Of a stretch of 64,000 nucleotides of DNA, positions 18,272-27,594 are shown piece after piece; the stretch's first letter is position 1, and each line of letters opens with the position of its first letter. A model generated the notes under the pieces. That model made no database searches. It was given only the letters and a program-made list of their open reading frames with translations, and had not been told where the DNA came from. This DNA comes from G963677325 sp963810555 (lineage in GTDB: Bacteria > Bacteroidota > Bacteroidia > Bacteroidales > Prolixibacteraceae): contig CAWENX010000018.1 in NCBI GenBank assembly GCA_963810555.1, positions 124,001-188,000 of the forward strand. Direction: 5' to 3'. A program made the position numbers and the translations under genes.

Positions 18272-18677
18272 AACAGAGCAATGGATCATCAAGGGCGACC
18301 ATGATTTGGGTACAGCAAAGATCACTTATTTGTATATTCCTGAATATCTTGACACTGTAACTTTCCATTGTCAGCAGGCTGTAGAAAAATATTTAAAAGC
18401 TTACCTGATTTATCAATCAACGCCATTCAGGTTTTCCCATGATTTGGTTTATCTGTTGGATTTGATCACACAAAATGATAAGGAATTTTACAGCTATTAT
18501 GATCCGGTTTCCGAATTGCAGGGTTATGCTTTGGAAATCAGATACCCCAATGAAGAAGTTTTTCTTTCAAATGAAAAAGTTGAAGCAGCCTTAATAACAG
18601 CAAAGAACATCAGAGAACTTGTTACAAAGAAAACGGGAATCACAATAGACTATAATGATGTAATTGACAAATCATAA
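18252..18677 (+). CDS. hepT: HEPN-domain toxin
   Basis: 141 residues of the HEPN family: an amphipathic four-helix pattern with FHCQQAVEKYLKAYLI near residues 37-52 and RFSHDLVYLLDL near residues 60-71, whose histidine belongs to the RNase-like motif. HEPN toxins paired with MNT proteins act as RNases. Start overlap with the preceding gene implies coupled translation. The pair probably forms a toxin-antitoxin or antiphage module. It is followed 26 bases later by the convergent URO-D gene. Confidence 0.85.
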   Translation: MKRQASETEQWIIKGDHDLGTAKITYLYIPEYLDTVTFHCQQAVEKYLKAYLIYQSTPFRFSHDLVYLLDLITQNDKEFYSYYDPVSELQGYALEIRYPNEEVFLSNEKVEAALITAKNIRELVTKKTGITIDYNDVIDKS

Positions 18678-18703
18678 CATCCCATTGCAACAGACTTTCA
18701 GGA

Positions 18704-19940
18704 TTATCTGAACTCTTTCCATGCATCGATCAGTGTTTCAACGCCCTGCCATGAAGTATCAGGAAAAAGTGAATCGACGGGATGAAGGATAAAGCGGTTG
18801 GTGGGGCCAAGAATTTCAATGGCCTTTTTAACATTCTTACGTATCTGTTCCTTCTCCTCATTCAGTGAAATAACACTGATCCCTCCGGCAACAGTCATGC
18901 GGTTTCCAAACAATTCAGCCGTTTTTTCAAGAGTGATGCTGTCCATCAAAGGATCGATAAAATAAAGCAGATCAACGCCTGCATCGGCAAGGCGGGGACC
19001 GAGAATTTCAACGCCGGTGGACATGACATAGGCAAATTTCTTGCCATGATTGTGAGCAAGTTTCGTCAGGCGGCACAAATGAGGATATATAAATTCATCA
19101 AATAATTCAGGGGACCAGAAGTCAGTTGAAGAATACCACCCCCGCTGGCTGACCATATCAATGCCGGGATGCTTTACAGCCAATTCTGTGCGGGCATAAT
19201 CGGTCTCTGCAATCAGATTTATCAGCTTATGGAATGAATCGGGATCGGTCATTGATATTGTAAGTGCATTCTCAACTCCTGCAAGCCAGATCGCGGCATC
19301 CATACCGAAAGCAGACCATGCCTGAACAAACACTCCATGCTGACCGGCAAACTGACTTACTTCTTCCATTCTTTTCTGAAACCATTCTTTTTGCTCCTCG
19401 TCAGGCGGAAGAAAAAGGTATTTAACTTTTTCAATATCTTCAGATTGCGTGACCAGATGCTTTACTCCGCGGGCAACATTGTAATCTTCGAAAGCAGGCA
19501 ATATGGAAGGCTGGATGGGCCAACCTTTCCCTTCATCACCGGTCTTTTTTACCCTGTGCTGCAAAATGCCTTCAGGAGTGTTGTAATCTCTTGCAAGAAC
19601 AGGATAATAGCTGTCGCCGCCTTCACCACCTGCGGGAATGATCCATTCCTTAAAACTGACTTCCGGATGAACGGCCCAGGGAACAGAAACATCGAGAATA
19701 TCATCAACTTCTAAAGAGAACCAGGCCAGCACACGCTTAAAATCATCCTCAAGGTTCCACTTCTGCGGGAGGGTATGGATATGCTCGAGACGTTTGGTAT
19801 ACCAGTATTTTACTATCAGCACCGTTTGTATTCCAGCGGAGATGCTTCGGAGGCTCAAAGCCAAAGCACCAGGTAGTCAACGGAATATGGTCGGTTGGCT
19901 GAGCATTGATAGCTGCAAGGATACGTTCTTTAGAGGTCAT
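18704..19940 (-). CDS. Uroporphyrinogen-decarboxylase-family protein, split by one +1 frameshift
   Basis: Frames 19940-19749 (MTSKERILAAINAQPTDHIP) and 19864-18704 join into about 411 residues once one base is removed from the A/T run at 19808-19811. URO-D family features include the N-terminal R-ILAAINAQPTDHIP and the C-terminal barrel segments HNHGKKFAYVMSTG, LADAGVDLLYFIDP and NRMTVAGGIS. Lone members of this family in heterotrophs are usually related to corrinoid methyltransferases or to unknown aldolase-like functions, not haem synthesis; I do not assign a reaction. The last 180 bases are duplicated at 17737-17916. Confidence 0.8.
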
Positions 19941-19958
19941 ATTTTAGATCGTTAGACT

Positions 19959-19988
19959 TGTAGAGACGCGATTAATCGCGTCTCTACA
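19959..19988. repeat. 30-bp perfect palindrome (REP-like)
   Basis: A perfect 30-bp palindrome: the half TGTAGAGACGCGATT is followed directly by its reverse complement. It sits in the 52-base gap between two minus-strand genes. A related GAGACGCACG palindrome is at 49878-49898. This resembles dispersed REP-type elements. Confidence 0.85.
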
Positions 19989-19992
19989 GCAT

Positions 19993-21324
19993 TCATTTAC
20001 CAAATAAATCTATCATTGTTTTCGTCATTGCGGTAACACCTGTTTTGAAGGCAGGTTCAAAATCAGGTGCAAAAGCTGCATTGTGAAGAGGAGGCAGAAA
20101 GGTGCCGTTTTTAATATGATCCTCATATTTTTCTTTGTTTACGCCTCCCAGCCAGAACAGGGCTATCGGTATCTTTTCTTCTGTACGGCCATATTTCCCA
20201 AAATCCTCCGCTACTGTAGCGGGTTCAACCTGAACAACATTTTTATCTCCCAGGATATTTTTCATATAATCTACTACAGTCATAACCAATTTGGGATCAT
20301 TAGCCACAGGTGGTGAGAATTCCTTTGCATATTCAATCAACGGCATCTTATTTTCTGGAAGGCCTGCAGCAATAGCATCTCCGCGTGTGATCCTTGCAAG
20401 ACCATCCTGGATTTGTTTATAAACGCCATCTTCAAAGAACCTCAAAGTCAGCATCATTTTTACTTCATCGGGAATGATATTGTGCTTTGTGCCGCCATGA
20501 ATGGCTCCGACGGTAACAACAGCCGGTTTTACAGGATTTATCTCGCGGCTTACGATAGTCTGGATATCCAAAATTATCCTTGCAGAAAGCACAATAGGAT
20601 CTATGGTCATGTGTGGTAAAGCGCCATGCCCTCCCCTTCCGTAAACAGTTATATTGGCTGCATTGACTCCTGCAAAGATGGCTCCCGGATAATATCCTAC
20701 CGTCCCCACAGGGAGTTCGGGATTGACATGATAAGCCAGAGCCGCATCAGGTTTCGGAAACCTTTTGAACAGTCCCTCTGCGATCATTTTTGCTGAACCT
20801 CCGGAGACTTCTTCTTCGGGCTGGGCAATGGCGACAATGGTACCCTGCCATTCGTTCTTAAGATTTATAAGTGTTTTAAGTGTTCCAAGCCAGACTGACA
20901 TATGCAGATCATGACCACAGGCATGCATCACCGGAGATTCATTTCCTTCTGAATCTTTCATGATCACCTGACTTGAAAACGGGAGACCCGTATTTTCCTT
21001 AACCGGAAGGGCATCCATATCTGTGCGCAGCATGATGACTTTTCCCCTACCGTTTTTATAGACACCGACAACACCGTTTCCGCCAAATTTTGTGGTAACT
21101 TCAAATCCGAGAGATTTCAATTCATCGGCCATCTTCTTTGAAGTATTGAATTCAAAGTGGGACAATTCAGGATGCTGATGCAGGTCAATGTACAGGTTTT
21201 TAAACTGTGAAACCTCATCTTCAGCAATTTTGCTGATCCTCTCATTTAAGGAAGGCGATTGCCCTGCTATTGTTCCTGAGATCAACATTAAAACAAGCAT
21301 TGGATATCTTTTTTTCATTTTCAA
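19993..21324 (-). CDS. M20-family metallohydrolase (amidohydrolase), exported
   Basis: 443 residues with an N-terminal signal (ending near TIAGQ). M20 hallmarks: HQHPELSHFE near residue 50, MLRTDMDALP near residue 99, HACGHDLHMS near residue 134 with metal-binding histidines and catalytic cysteine/aspartate pattern of the IAA-amino-acid-hydrolase branch, QPEEEVSGG near residue 168, and GRGGHGALPH near residue 229. Likely hydrolyses N-acyl amino acids or amide-linked conjugates outside the cytoplasm. It begins as MKMKK, so either of two methionines may be used. The gene is alone on the minus strand, facing away from the esterase pair. Confidence 0.9.
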   Translation of the reverse strand: MKMKKRYPMLVLMLISGTIAGQSPSLNERISKIAEDEVSQFKNLYIDLHQHPELSHFEFNTSKKMADELKSLGFEVTTKFGGNGVVGVYKNGRGKVIMLRTDMDALPVKENTGLPFSSQVIMKDSEGNESPVMHACGHDLHMSVWLGTLKTLINLKNEWQGTIVAIAQPEEEVSGGSAKMIAEGLFKRFPKPDAALAYHVNPELPVGTVGYYPGAIFAGVNAANITVYGRGGHGALPHMTIDPIVLSARIILDIQTIVSREINPVKPAVVTVGAIHGGTKHNIIPDEVKMMLTLRFFEDGVYKQIQDGLARITRGDAIAAGLPENKMPLIEYAKEFSPPVANDPKLVMTVVDYMKNILGDKNVVQVEPATVAEDFGKYGRTEEKIPIALFWLGGVNKEKYEDHIKNGTFLPPLHNAAFAPDFEPAFKTGVTAMTKTMIDLFGK

Positions 21325-21517
21325 AAATTATTTTTCCGGAATTTCATGTTGTAAATATATTTATTTACCCTTTTATCCCATCATAAACCATGGAATTATT
21401 GAATTTATCCGAAGAAAAAATATAGTTTTGCTTATCAAATCCAAATATACCACCTGACAGCCTTAGGAGATATTCAGGTCCTCTTTTTTGGTTTGTCTCA
21501 ACTAAATACATTTTGTT

Positions 21518-23869
21518 ATGAAGAAAATATGGTTTGGAGTCCTTTGCGCAGGCCTTATAATATATTTTACAAATCCATCACTGCTATTTGGTCAATCAGA
21601 TCTTGCAAAACGACAGAAATTCCTCCGGGAAATCCTGAAGATCAACAGCCCTAAGACCAATCGCAAGGGTTATAACAGCGCCATTACAGTAAAGGACAGC
21701 TCCTGGACAGAATGGCAGCAAAGGACAGGTGAACTCCCGCCTGATTTCGATAAAATGAAATCAATTCCCTTTTTGCCTGATCCTCTTGTATTAAATAAAA
21801 ACGGCAAGGATATTCCCATCACAACAAAAGAGCAATGGCAGGAAAAAAGAGAACAGATTAAAAAGGAATTCCAGCACTGGGTTTCAGGTACTGTTCCTCC
21901 TCCGCCTGATAATATAAAATCTGAAATAATCTCAGATAAGACAGAAGACGGAACCCGTCTCCAAATGGCCGTTCTTCATTTCGGCCCGGGAGGGAAAGCC
22001 CGCATGACTCTGGAATTAATGATACCTGAGGGAGAGGGACCTTTCCCGGTTTATATGACACAGGGGTATCACAGGGGATGGGCACAGCTTGCTGTAAGAA
22101 GAGGATATATCGGATGTGTGTATGCTGCTGCGGATAATAATGACGATACGGAAGAATACATGACTTTGTATCCTGATTATGATTTCTCAAGACTGATGCG
22201 CAGAGCCTGGGGAACATCACGGGTTGTGGATTATCTGTATACCCGTAAAGAGGTAAATAAGTCAGAGATCGCTCTTACGGGACATTCCCGAAATGGTAAG
22301 CTGACTCTCTGGGCGGCTGCTTTTGATGACCGCATCAGCGCTGCAATATGCAGCAGCGGCGGTACCGGAGAGATCACTCCCTGGCGTTACAGCGATCCGC
22401 AGTATTGCAATGAAACGATTGATGCAATCTGCACCGCTTTCCCTGATTGGTTTCACCCGCGTCTTCGTTTTTTCTTTGGAAGGGAAGATAAGCTGCCTGT
22501 AGAGCAAAATCTGCTGGCATCATTAGTTGCTCCAAGGCCGCTGCTTTTCCATTATTCCGTTATGGAAACTGAACACAATTGCTGGGCAAATGAACAGGAT
22601 TATCAATCCATTAGAAAGGTTTATAAATTCCTGGGAGCTGAGAACAATGTGAATATTTTTCCCCGCTACGGGGAGCATCCGGTTTCCACAAGAGATCTGG
22701 AAACATGCATTGATTATCTTGACATCAAATTTAAAAGAAAACAGATTCCATGGGAAAAAATTCAATATTTTAATTATTCCTGGAATTCATGGGCTGCGAA
22801 ACATCAGGCCGATAAAGAAGAGGCACAGAAAATAAAGATGGTAACGATAACCCCGAAAGGCTTTGAAACCCTTTCGGGGTTTGAGGCAATGAAGAAATTA
22901 ATTCTGAATAACCTGCAATGGATTCTGGGAAAAGAACCTTCAGGAGTAAAACCAAATCACATTGCTCCGATCAGAGGAAGCGACTGGAAAGATAATATTA
23001 CAGGGAGACCTATAGTGAAAAATGCGGGCATATATAACCTTGGCCCTTACAGCGCACCGGGTGATCATTTAAGAGGAATACTTTACTATCCTATGGATCA
23101 GTCAGGGAATAAAAGAATGAATGATGAAGGGAAAATGCCGGTTGTGATTTTCCTTCATCAATATGCCTATAATCATGGATTTGCAGTTGGTTATATGCCA
23201 AATGGATATGTCGGGAATGACATTTTATTCCAGACTTTGGTTGACAAAGGATTTGCTGTTCTGGCCATTGACATGGTAGGTTTTGGTACTCGTCTTGAAG
23301 AAGGAACTTATTTTTACGATCGTTTCCCCACATGGTCAAAAATGGGGATGATGGTAAACGATGCCAAATCCTGCGTGGATGCGTGCAGCAGCTTTGATTT
23401 CATTGATACCAAACATATCTTTTTGCTGGGAAATACAATCGGAGGAAGCGTCGCCTTGATGACAGCAGCCCAGGATCCTCGAATTGCCGGTGTGGCGGTT
23501 GTTTCTGCTGTTACTCCCTGGAGGACAAGCAATTCTCAATATGAAAGCCTTCGCACCTATTCTCACCAGCATGGGTTCATTCCCCGGTTGGGATTTTTTG
23601 CAGATCATCCACAGGACACTCCCGTCGATTTCGGTGAAATAATGTCCTGCATTGCACCGCGGCCTTTGATGGTCATCGCCCCCACACTTGACCGGTATGC
23701 AGATACTAAAGCGGTAAAAAACACATTGAATAATGTATCAAAAATATATGCTTTATATGGAAAGCAAAATAATCTTCTGATTCAGACTCCGATGGAGATC
23801 AACAGAATGACCGGTGAAATGAATAAAGAGGTGGCAGACTTTTACAATCAAATCATGAATAATCAATAA
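21518..23869 (+). CDS. Two-domain alpha/beta-hydrolase esterase, paralogue 1
   Basis: 783 residues with a signal peptide. The first hydrolase domain (about 60-420) carries the nucleophile elbow TGHSRNGK near residue 250, resembling the GxSR-GK pattern of glucuronoyl-esterase (CE15-like) enzymes, with a likely histidine in YGEHP. The second domain (about 500-780) is also alpha/beta-hydrolase-like (VVIFLHQYAYNHG, AVLAIDMVGFGTR) but has GNTIGG where GxSxG is expected. The inter-domain linker carries a 33-bp palindrome in frame (22849-22881). Probably removes esters from plant polysaccharides in the periplasm. It is five bases ahead of paralogue 2, so one operon. Confidence 0.85.
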   Translation: MKKIWFGVLCAGLIIYFTNPSLLFGQSDLAKRQKFLREILKINSPKTNRKGYNSAITVKDSSWTEWQQRTGELPPDFDKMKSIPFLPDPLVLNKNGKDIPITTKEQWQEKREQIKKEFQHWVSGTVPPPPDNIKSEIISDKTEDGTRLQMAVLHFGPGGKARMTLELMIPEGEGPFPVYMTQGYHRGWAQLAVRRGYIGCVYAAADNNDDTEEYMTLYPDYDFSRLMRRAWGTSRVVDYLYTRKEVNKSEIALTGHSRNGKLTLWAAAFDDRISAAICSSGGTGEITPWRYSDPQYCNETIDAICTAFPDWFHPRLRFFFGREDKLPVEQNLLASLVAPRPLLFHYSVMETEHNCWANEQDYQSIRKVYKFLGAENNVNIFPRYGEHPVSTRDLETCIDYLDIKFKRKQIPWEKIQYFNYSWNSWAAKHQADKEEAQKIKMVTITPKGFETLSGFEAMKKLILNNLQWILGKEPSGVKPNHIAPIRGSDWKDNITGRPIVKNAGIYNLGPYSAPGDHLRGILYYPMDQSGNKRMNDEGKMPVVIFLHQYAYNHGFAVGYMPNGYVGNDILFQTLVDKGFAVLAIDMVGFGTRLEEGTYFYDRFPTWSKMGMMVNDAKSCVDACSSFDFIDTKHIFLLGNTIGGSVALMTAAQDPRIAGVAVVSAVTPWRTSNSQYESLRTYSHQHGFIPRLGFFADHPQDTPVDFGEIMSCIAPRPLMVIAPTLDRYADTKAVKNTLNNVSKIYALYGKQNNLLIQTPMEINRMTGEMNKEVADFYNQIMNNQ
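22849..22881 (+). repeat. 33-bp in-frame palindromic element, copy A
   Basis: Left arm AACCCCGAAAGG, loop, right arm ending CCTTTCGGGGTT. It encodes TPKGFETLSGF inside the esterase linker without breaking the frame. Confidence 0.85.
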
Positions 23870-23874
23870 TAACT

Positions 23875-26220
23875 ATGTATCTGAAATTATTTTTATCAAT
23901 AAATCTATTTTCTCTCCTGGTGTTTTCTTCGTCTCAGACAACAGCCCAAACAGATATTGCAAAAAGGCAAAAATATCTTCAGGAATTATTGCAGATCATG
24001 AATAAACGGGCCAATAAAAAGGCTTACAATGCTGCAATCACCGTAAAAGACAGTACATGGCTGGATTGGCAGAAACGAACAGGGGAACTGCCTCCTGATT
24101 TTGACAAAATGGTTTCGATGCCCTTTCTTCCTGATCCGCTCGTTTTAAATAAAGACGGAAAGGAAATTCCAATAAAAACCATAGAACAGTGGCAGGAAAA
24201 AAGAGAGTGGATAAAAAAGGAATTTCAGCACTGGGTAACGGGCACTATTCCTCCGGCTCCCACAAACCTTAAAGCTGAAATACTTTCGGATAAAAAGGAG
24301 AATGGCGCTCGTCTTCAAGTGATTGAACTCACCTTCGGGCCTCAGAACAAAGCTCATATGACCCTTGAACTAATGATCCCGACAACTGCCGGACCAGGTC
24401 CTTTTCCGGTCTATATGACCCAATGGAATTACAGAAACTGGGCACAAATCGCAGTCAGGCGTGGTTATATAGGATGCATATACCAGGCATCAGACGGGAA
24501 TGATGATACAGAAGATTATATGGCCCTGTATCCTCAATATGATTTTTCAAGACTGATGCGCCGGGCCTGGGGAGCCTCAAGAGTGGTGGATTACCTTTTC
24601 ACCCGCAGTGAGGTCAATAAGTCCCAGATTGCCATAACCGGCCATTCAAGGAACGGCAAACAATCGATCTGGGCGGCAGCCTTTGACGACAGGTTTGCAG
24701 CTTCTATTCCCTGCAGCTGCGGAACAGGCAGCATTACTCCATGGCGTTACAGCGATCCTCAGTACTGTAACGAAACACTGGATGCCATTTGTACCAATTT
24801 CCCTGACTGGTTTAATCCACGGCTGAGGTTTTTCTGGGGGCGTGAAGATAAACTCCCCATTGACAACAACCTGCTGATTTCCTTAATTGCCCCAAGATAT
24901 TTACTGGTCCAGTATTCAGTCATGGAACAGGAACACAATCCATGGTCCAATGAACAGTGCTTTAATTCTGTCAAAAAGGTCTATGATTTTCTTGGAGCCG
25001 TTGACAATGCAAACATCTTCACACGTTATGGGGAACATCCGCTTGAAACGCGTGATGTGGAAAAAATCATTGATTACCTGGATTTAAAGTTCAATCGTAA
25101 GGATATACCCTGGGAAAATCAGTTTTTCTTTCCCTATACTTACGATAAATGGATCTCTGGCCATACTTCAGATAAGACTGAATCTCAAAATATTAAACCG
25201 GTAACCCTGAAAGGGGTTGAAACCCTTTCAGGGTTTGAGTCACAGAAAAAATTAATTCAGGAAAACCTTCAATGGCTATTAGGGAAAGAGCCTGCAAGAG
25301 TTGAATCTGAAAAATTCACAAACAGCAAGGCACAGGACTGGTGGAATTTTATTACAGGAAGGCCCACTGTAAAAAATGCAACGGTAATTAATATCGGCCC
25401 ATATAACTCCATCGGTGTCAATCTTCAAGGAATGCTTTACTGTCCGGCTGACCCATCAGGAAATAAGCGTCTGAATTCAAACGGCAAAATGCCGGTAGTC
25501 ATTTTCCTGCACCAATATGCTTACAATCATGGCTTTGCAATAGGTTACAGCGCCACGGGCTGGGATGGAAACTCAAAATTATTCCAGACCATGATTGATA
25601 AAGGGTTTGCTGTGCTGGCTTTCGATATGTGCGGATTTGGCACCCAGCTCGAAGAGGGAACTTATTTCTATGACCGCTATCCTCAATGGTCAAAGATGGG
25701 GAATATGGTCAGTGACGTTAAATCGTGCGTGGATGCAATGAAAGAATTTGATTTTATCGACAACAAGCATATCTTTTTACTCGGAAATACTATAGGAGGA
25801 AGCGTGGCCCTGATGGCAGCAGCTCAGGATGAGAGAATTGCCGGAGTCGCAGTTGTATCGGCCATAGATCCCTGGCGTACAAGCAATTCGAGGTATGAAA
25901 GCATCAGAACTTATGCCGATAAGCACCTCTTCATCCCAAGATTAGGTCTCTATGCAGATCACCCGCAGGATGTACCGGTCGATTTCGGGGAAATCATTTC
26001 ATGCATTGCACCTCGACCTCTGATGGTGATCGCCCCTACTCTCGACCGTTATGCCGATCCTGCAGCAGTAAAAAATATTATGAATTCGGTGGATGTTGTA
26101 TACAGATTGTGGGGAAAAAAGGACAACCTTATTTTTAAAACGCCTCTTGAAATCAATAGGATGACTGAAGCCATGAACAAGGAAGTAGCCGACTTTTATG
26201 AGAACGTATTACAAAAATGA
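23875..26220 (+). CDS. Two-domain alpha/beta-hydrolase esterase, paralogue 2
   Basis: 781 residues, closely similar along its whole length to the preceding gene product, with a signal peptide (cleavage near TTAQT). First-domain elbow TGHSRNGKQSIWAAAFDDR; here the following strand reads SIPCSCGTG in place of ICSSGGTG, so the pocket may differ. Second domain again has GNTIGG. The linker palindrome (25203-25235) carries paired changes in both arms. The two genes are probably one transcript. Divergence in the pocket suggests different ester specificities within the family; that is inference. Confidence 0.85.
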   Translation: MYLKLFLSINLFSLLVFSSSQTTAQTDIAKRQKYLQELLQIMNKRANKKAYNAAITVKDSTWLDWQKRTGELPPDFDKMVSMPFLPDPLVLNKDGKEIPIKTIEQWQEKREWIKKEFQHWVTGTIPPAPTNLKAEILSDKKENGARLQVIELTFGPQNKAHMTLELMIPTTAGPGPFPVYMTQWNYRNWAQIAVRRGYIGCIYQASDGNDDTEDYMALYPQYDFSRLMRRAWGASRVVDYLFTRSEVNKSQIAITGHSRNGKQSIWAAAFDDRFAASIPCSCGTGSITPWRYSDPQYCNETLDAICTNFPDWFNPRLRFFWGREDKLPIDNNLLISLIAPRYLLVQYSVMEQEHNPWSNEQCFNSVKKVYDFLGAVDNANIFTRYGEHPLETRDVEKIIDYLDLKFNRKDIPWENQFFFPYTYDKWISGHTSDKTESQNIKPVTLKGVETLSGFESQKKLIQENLQWLLGKEPARVESEKFTNSKAQDWWNFITGRPTVKNATVINIGPYNSIGVNLQGMLYCPADPSGNKRLNSNGKMPVVIFLHQYAYNHGFAIGYSATGWDGNSKLFQTMIDKGFAVLAFDMCGFGTQLEEGTYFYDRYPQWSKMGNMVSDVKSCVDAMKEFDFIDNKHIFLLGNTIGGSVALMAAAQDERIAGVAVVSAIDPWRTSNSRYESIRTYADKHLFIPRLGLYADHPQDVPVDFGEIISCIAPRPLMVIAPTLDRYADPAAVKNIMNSVDVVYRLWGKKDNLIFKTPLEINRMTEAMNKEVADFYENVLQK
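25203..25235 (+). repeat. 33-bp in-frame palindromic element, copy B (variant arms)
   Basis: Left arm AACCCTGAAAGGG, loop GTTGAAA, right arm CCCTTTCAGGGTT: perfect 13-bp arms. Compared with the other copies one base pair is changed in both arms together, so the stem is kept. Confidence 0.85.
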
Positions 26221-26639
26221 AATAAAAAATAGGGAATATAGAAATGATAGAATGATAGAATATTATAATAGATTCCTCACTTCGTTCGGAATGACTACTC
26301 CAAAAAGATGGAGCGTGATGCATTAATGACAGGGAGTACTTTAAAAGATAAATAGCAGAGATTCCTCACTCCGCTTCGCTGCGTTCGGAATGACATCTGG
26401 GCAGGGCGAGTCGGGGTAATCAGGGGCGGCTCCGCCGCCCCTGATTACCCCTGTCCTTCAAATAAAAGTGTCATGCTTACACAAAGTGAGGCATCTCCTC
26501 CAGCGAGATCAACAGGTATTTCTAAAAAATTTGTCATTGGTAATGAAGCGAAGCGGAATGAGGAATCCTTAATTCGGACGATATTTCTTAACTTAACAAT
26601 ATTGATTCTTAATTCATAATTCGTAATTCATAAGATCAG
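26221..26639. repeat. Intergenic repeat mosaic
   Basis: About 420 bases without a gene. It holds two plus-oriented TTCGGAATGAC words after ATTCCTCAC (26272-26295 and 26361-26396), an inverted partner ending GGAATGAGGAATCC at 26540-26570, a fourth related piece at 26470-26490 (AGTGAGGCATCTCC), the GC-rich hairpin at 26413-26451, and AATTC-type words just before the next gene. It looks like stacked dispersed repeats. Confidence 0.65.
26413..26451. repeat. Perfect GC-rich hairpin, 18-bp arms
   Basis: Left arm GGGGTAATCAGGGGCGGC, a three-base loop TCC, then the exact reverse complement. The arms are far richer in G+C than the surroundings. No T tract follows, so it is not a classical terminator. 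Confidence 0.85.
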
Positions 26640-27594
26640 ATGACAACCAAAACCAACCGACGAGAATTTTTTAAAGGCACAGCTCTTACTGCTGCCGGGC
26701 TTATGCTTGGTAACAGTGTAGGGGCAACAACTGCCACTGCTGCTGCCGCTGCAACTTACAGTAGCAACTTATCAGCACATTATGATCTGATGGAGGAAGT
26801 CAAAAAATATCGGAAAATTGACTGCCACATCCATATAAACCTTTATGGGACGAGTTCTGAGAATCAGTTAATGGAATATGCAGATCGATTGGGAATTGAT
26901 AAAATTGTTCTCTCAAGACCAATAACAGAAGGAGAAGCAAATCCGGAACAGGTTATTGAATATAACAACATGGTTATCAGCATGATGAAGAAATATCCCA
27001 AGCGTGTTTTGGGTCAGGTCTTCGTCAATCCAAGGTATCCGAAAGAGTCGCTTGAAGAGATAAAACGATGCATTGATCAGGGGATGGTGGGCCTAAAGCT
27101 TTATCACCAGGCGAAATTAAATGATCCGATACTGTACCCGATCATTGAGAAGCTGATTGACCTGAAAATGATGATCCTGATGCATGCTGAATGTCAGTTG
27201 GGCGTTGCCGGATACCGAATGAAATATGATCAGAAGGCGCGTCCCAATGCCTCCACTCCTGAAGATTTTGTTGAAGCCGCAAAACGCTATCCTGAAGCCA
27301 TGTTCCAGTTTGCCCATATCGGAGGCGGAGGAGACTGGGAATATGAATGCAAGATGATTAAGGACTATCCGAATATCTATGTCGATACTTCAGGCAGCAA
27401 CAATGAAGAGAATATGATTGATTTTGCGCTTCAGCATCTTGGTGAGGACAGGTTATTTTTTGCCTCCGACAACAGCTTCTATCAGGGAGTCGGGAAAGAT
27501 ATTCGCATCCAATCTTACTGATGTTCAGAAGAAAAAGCTGTTCTTTGACAATTACGCCAAAATATTGAAGAAAGGAGGGCATGATGTTAATTGA
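26640..27594 (+). CDS. Amidohydrolase-family protein with twin-arginine leader, one +1 frameshift
   Basis: The frame from 26640 stops early at 27521, but removing one base near 27492-27499 continues the protein as KIFASNLTDVQ...KILKKGGHDVN to a stop at 27592-27594, about 317 residues. The leader TNRREFFKGTALTAAG has the twin-arginine pattern, so the folded protein is probably exported. DCHIHINLYG near residue 61 is the metal-binding HxH of amidohydrolase_2 (PF04909-type) enzymes; FAHIGGGGDW and FASDNSF provide further ligands. Substrate unknown, possibly a decarboxylation or lactone-type hydrolysis. It overlaps the next gene by 14 bases and starts a four-gene operon. Confidence 0.8.
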
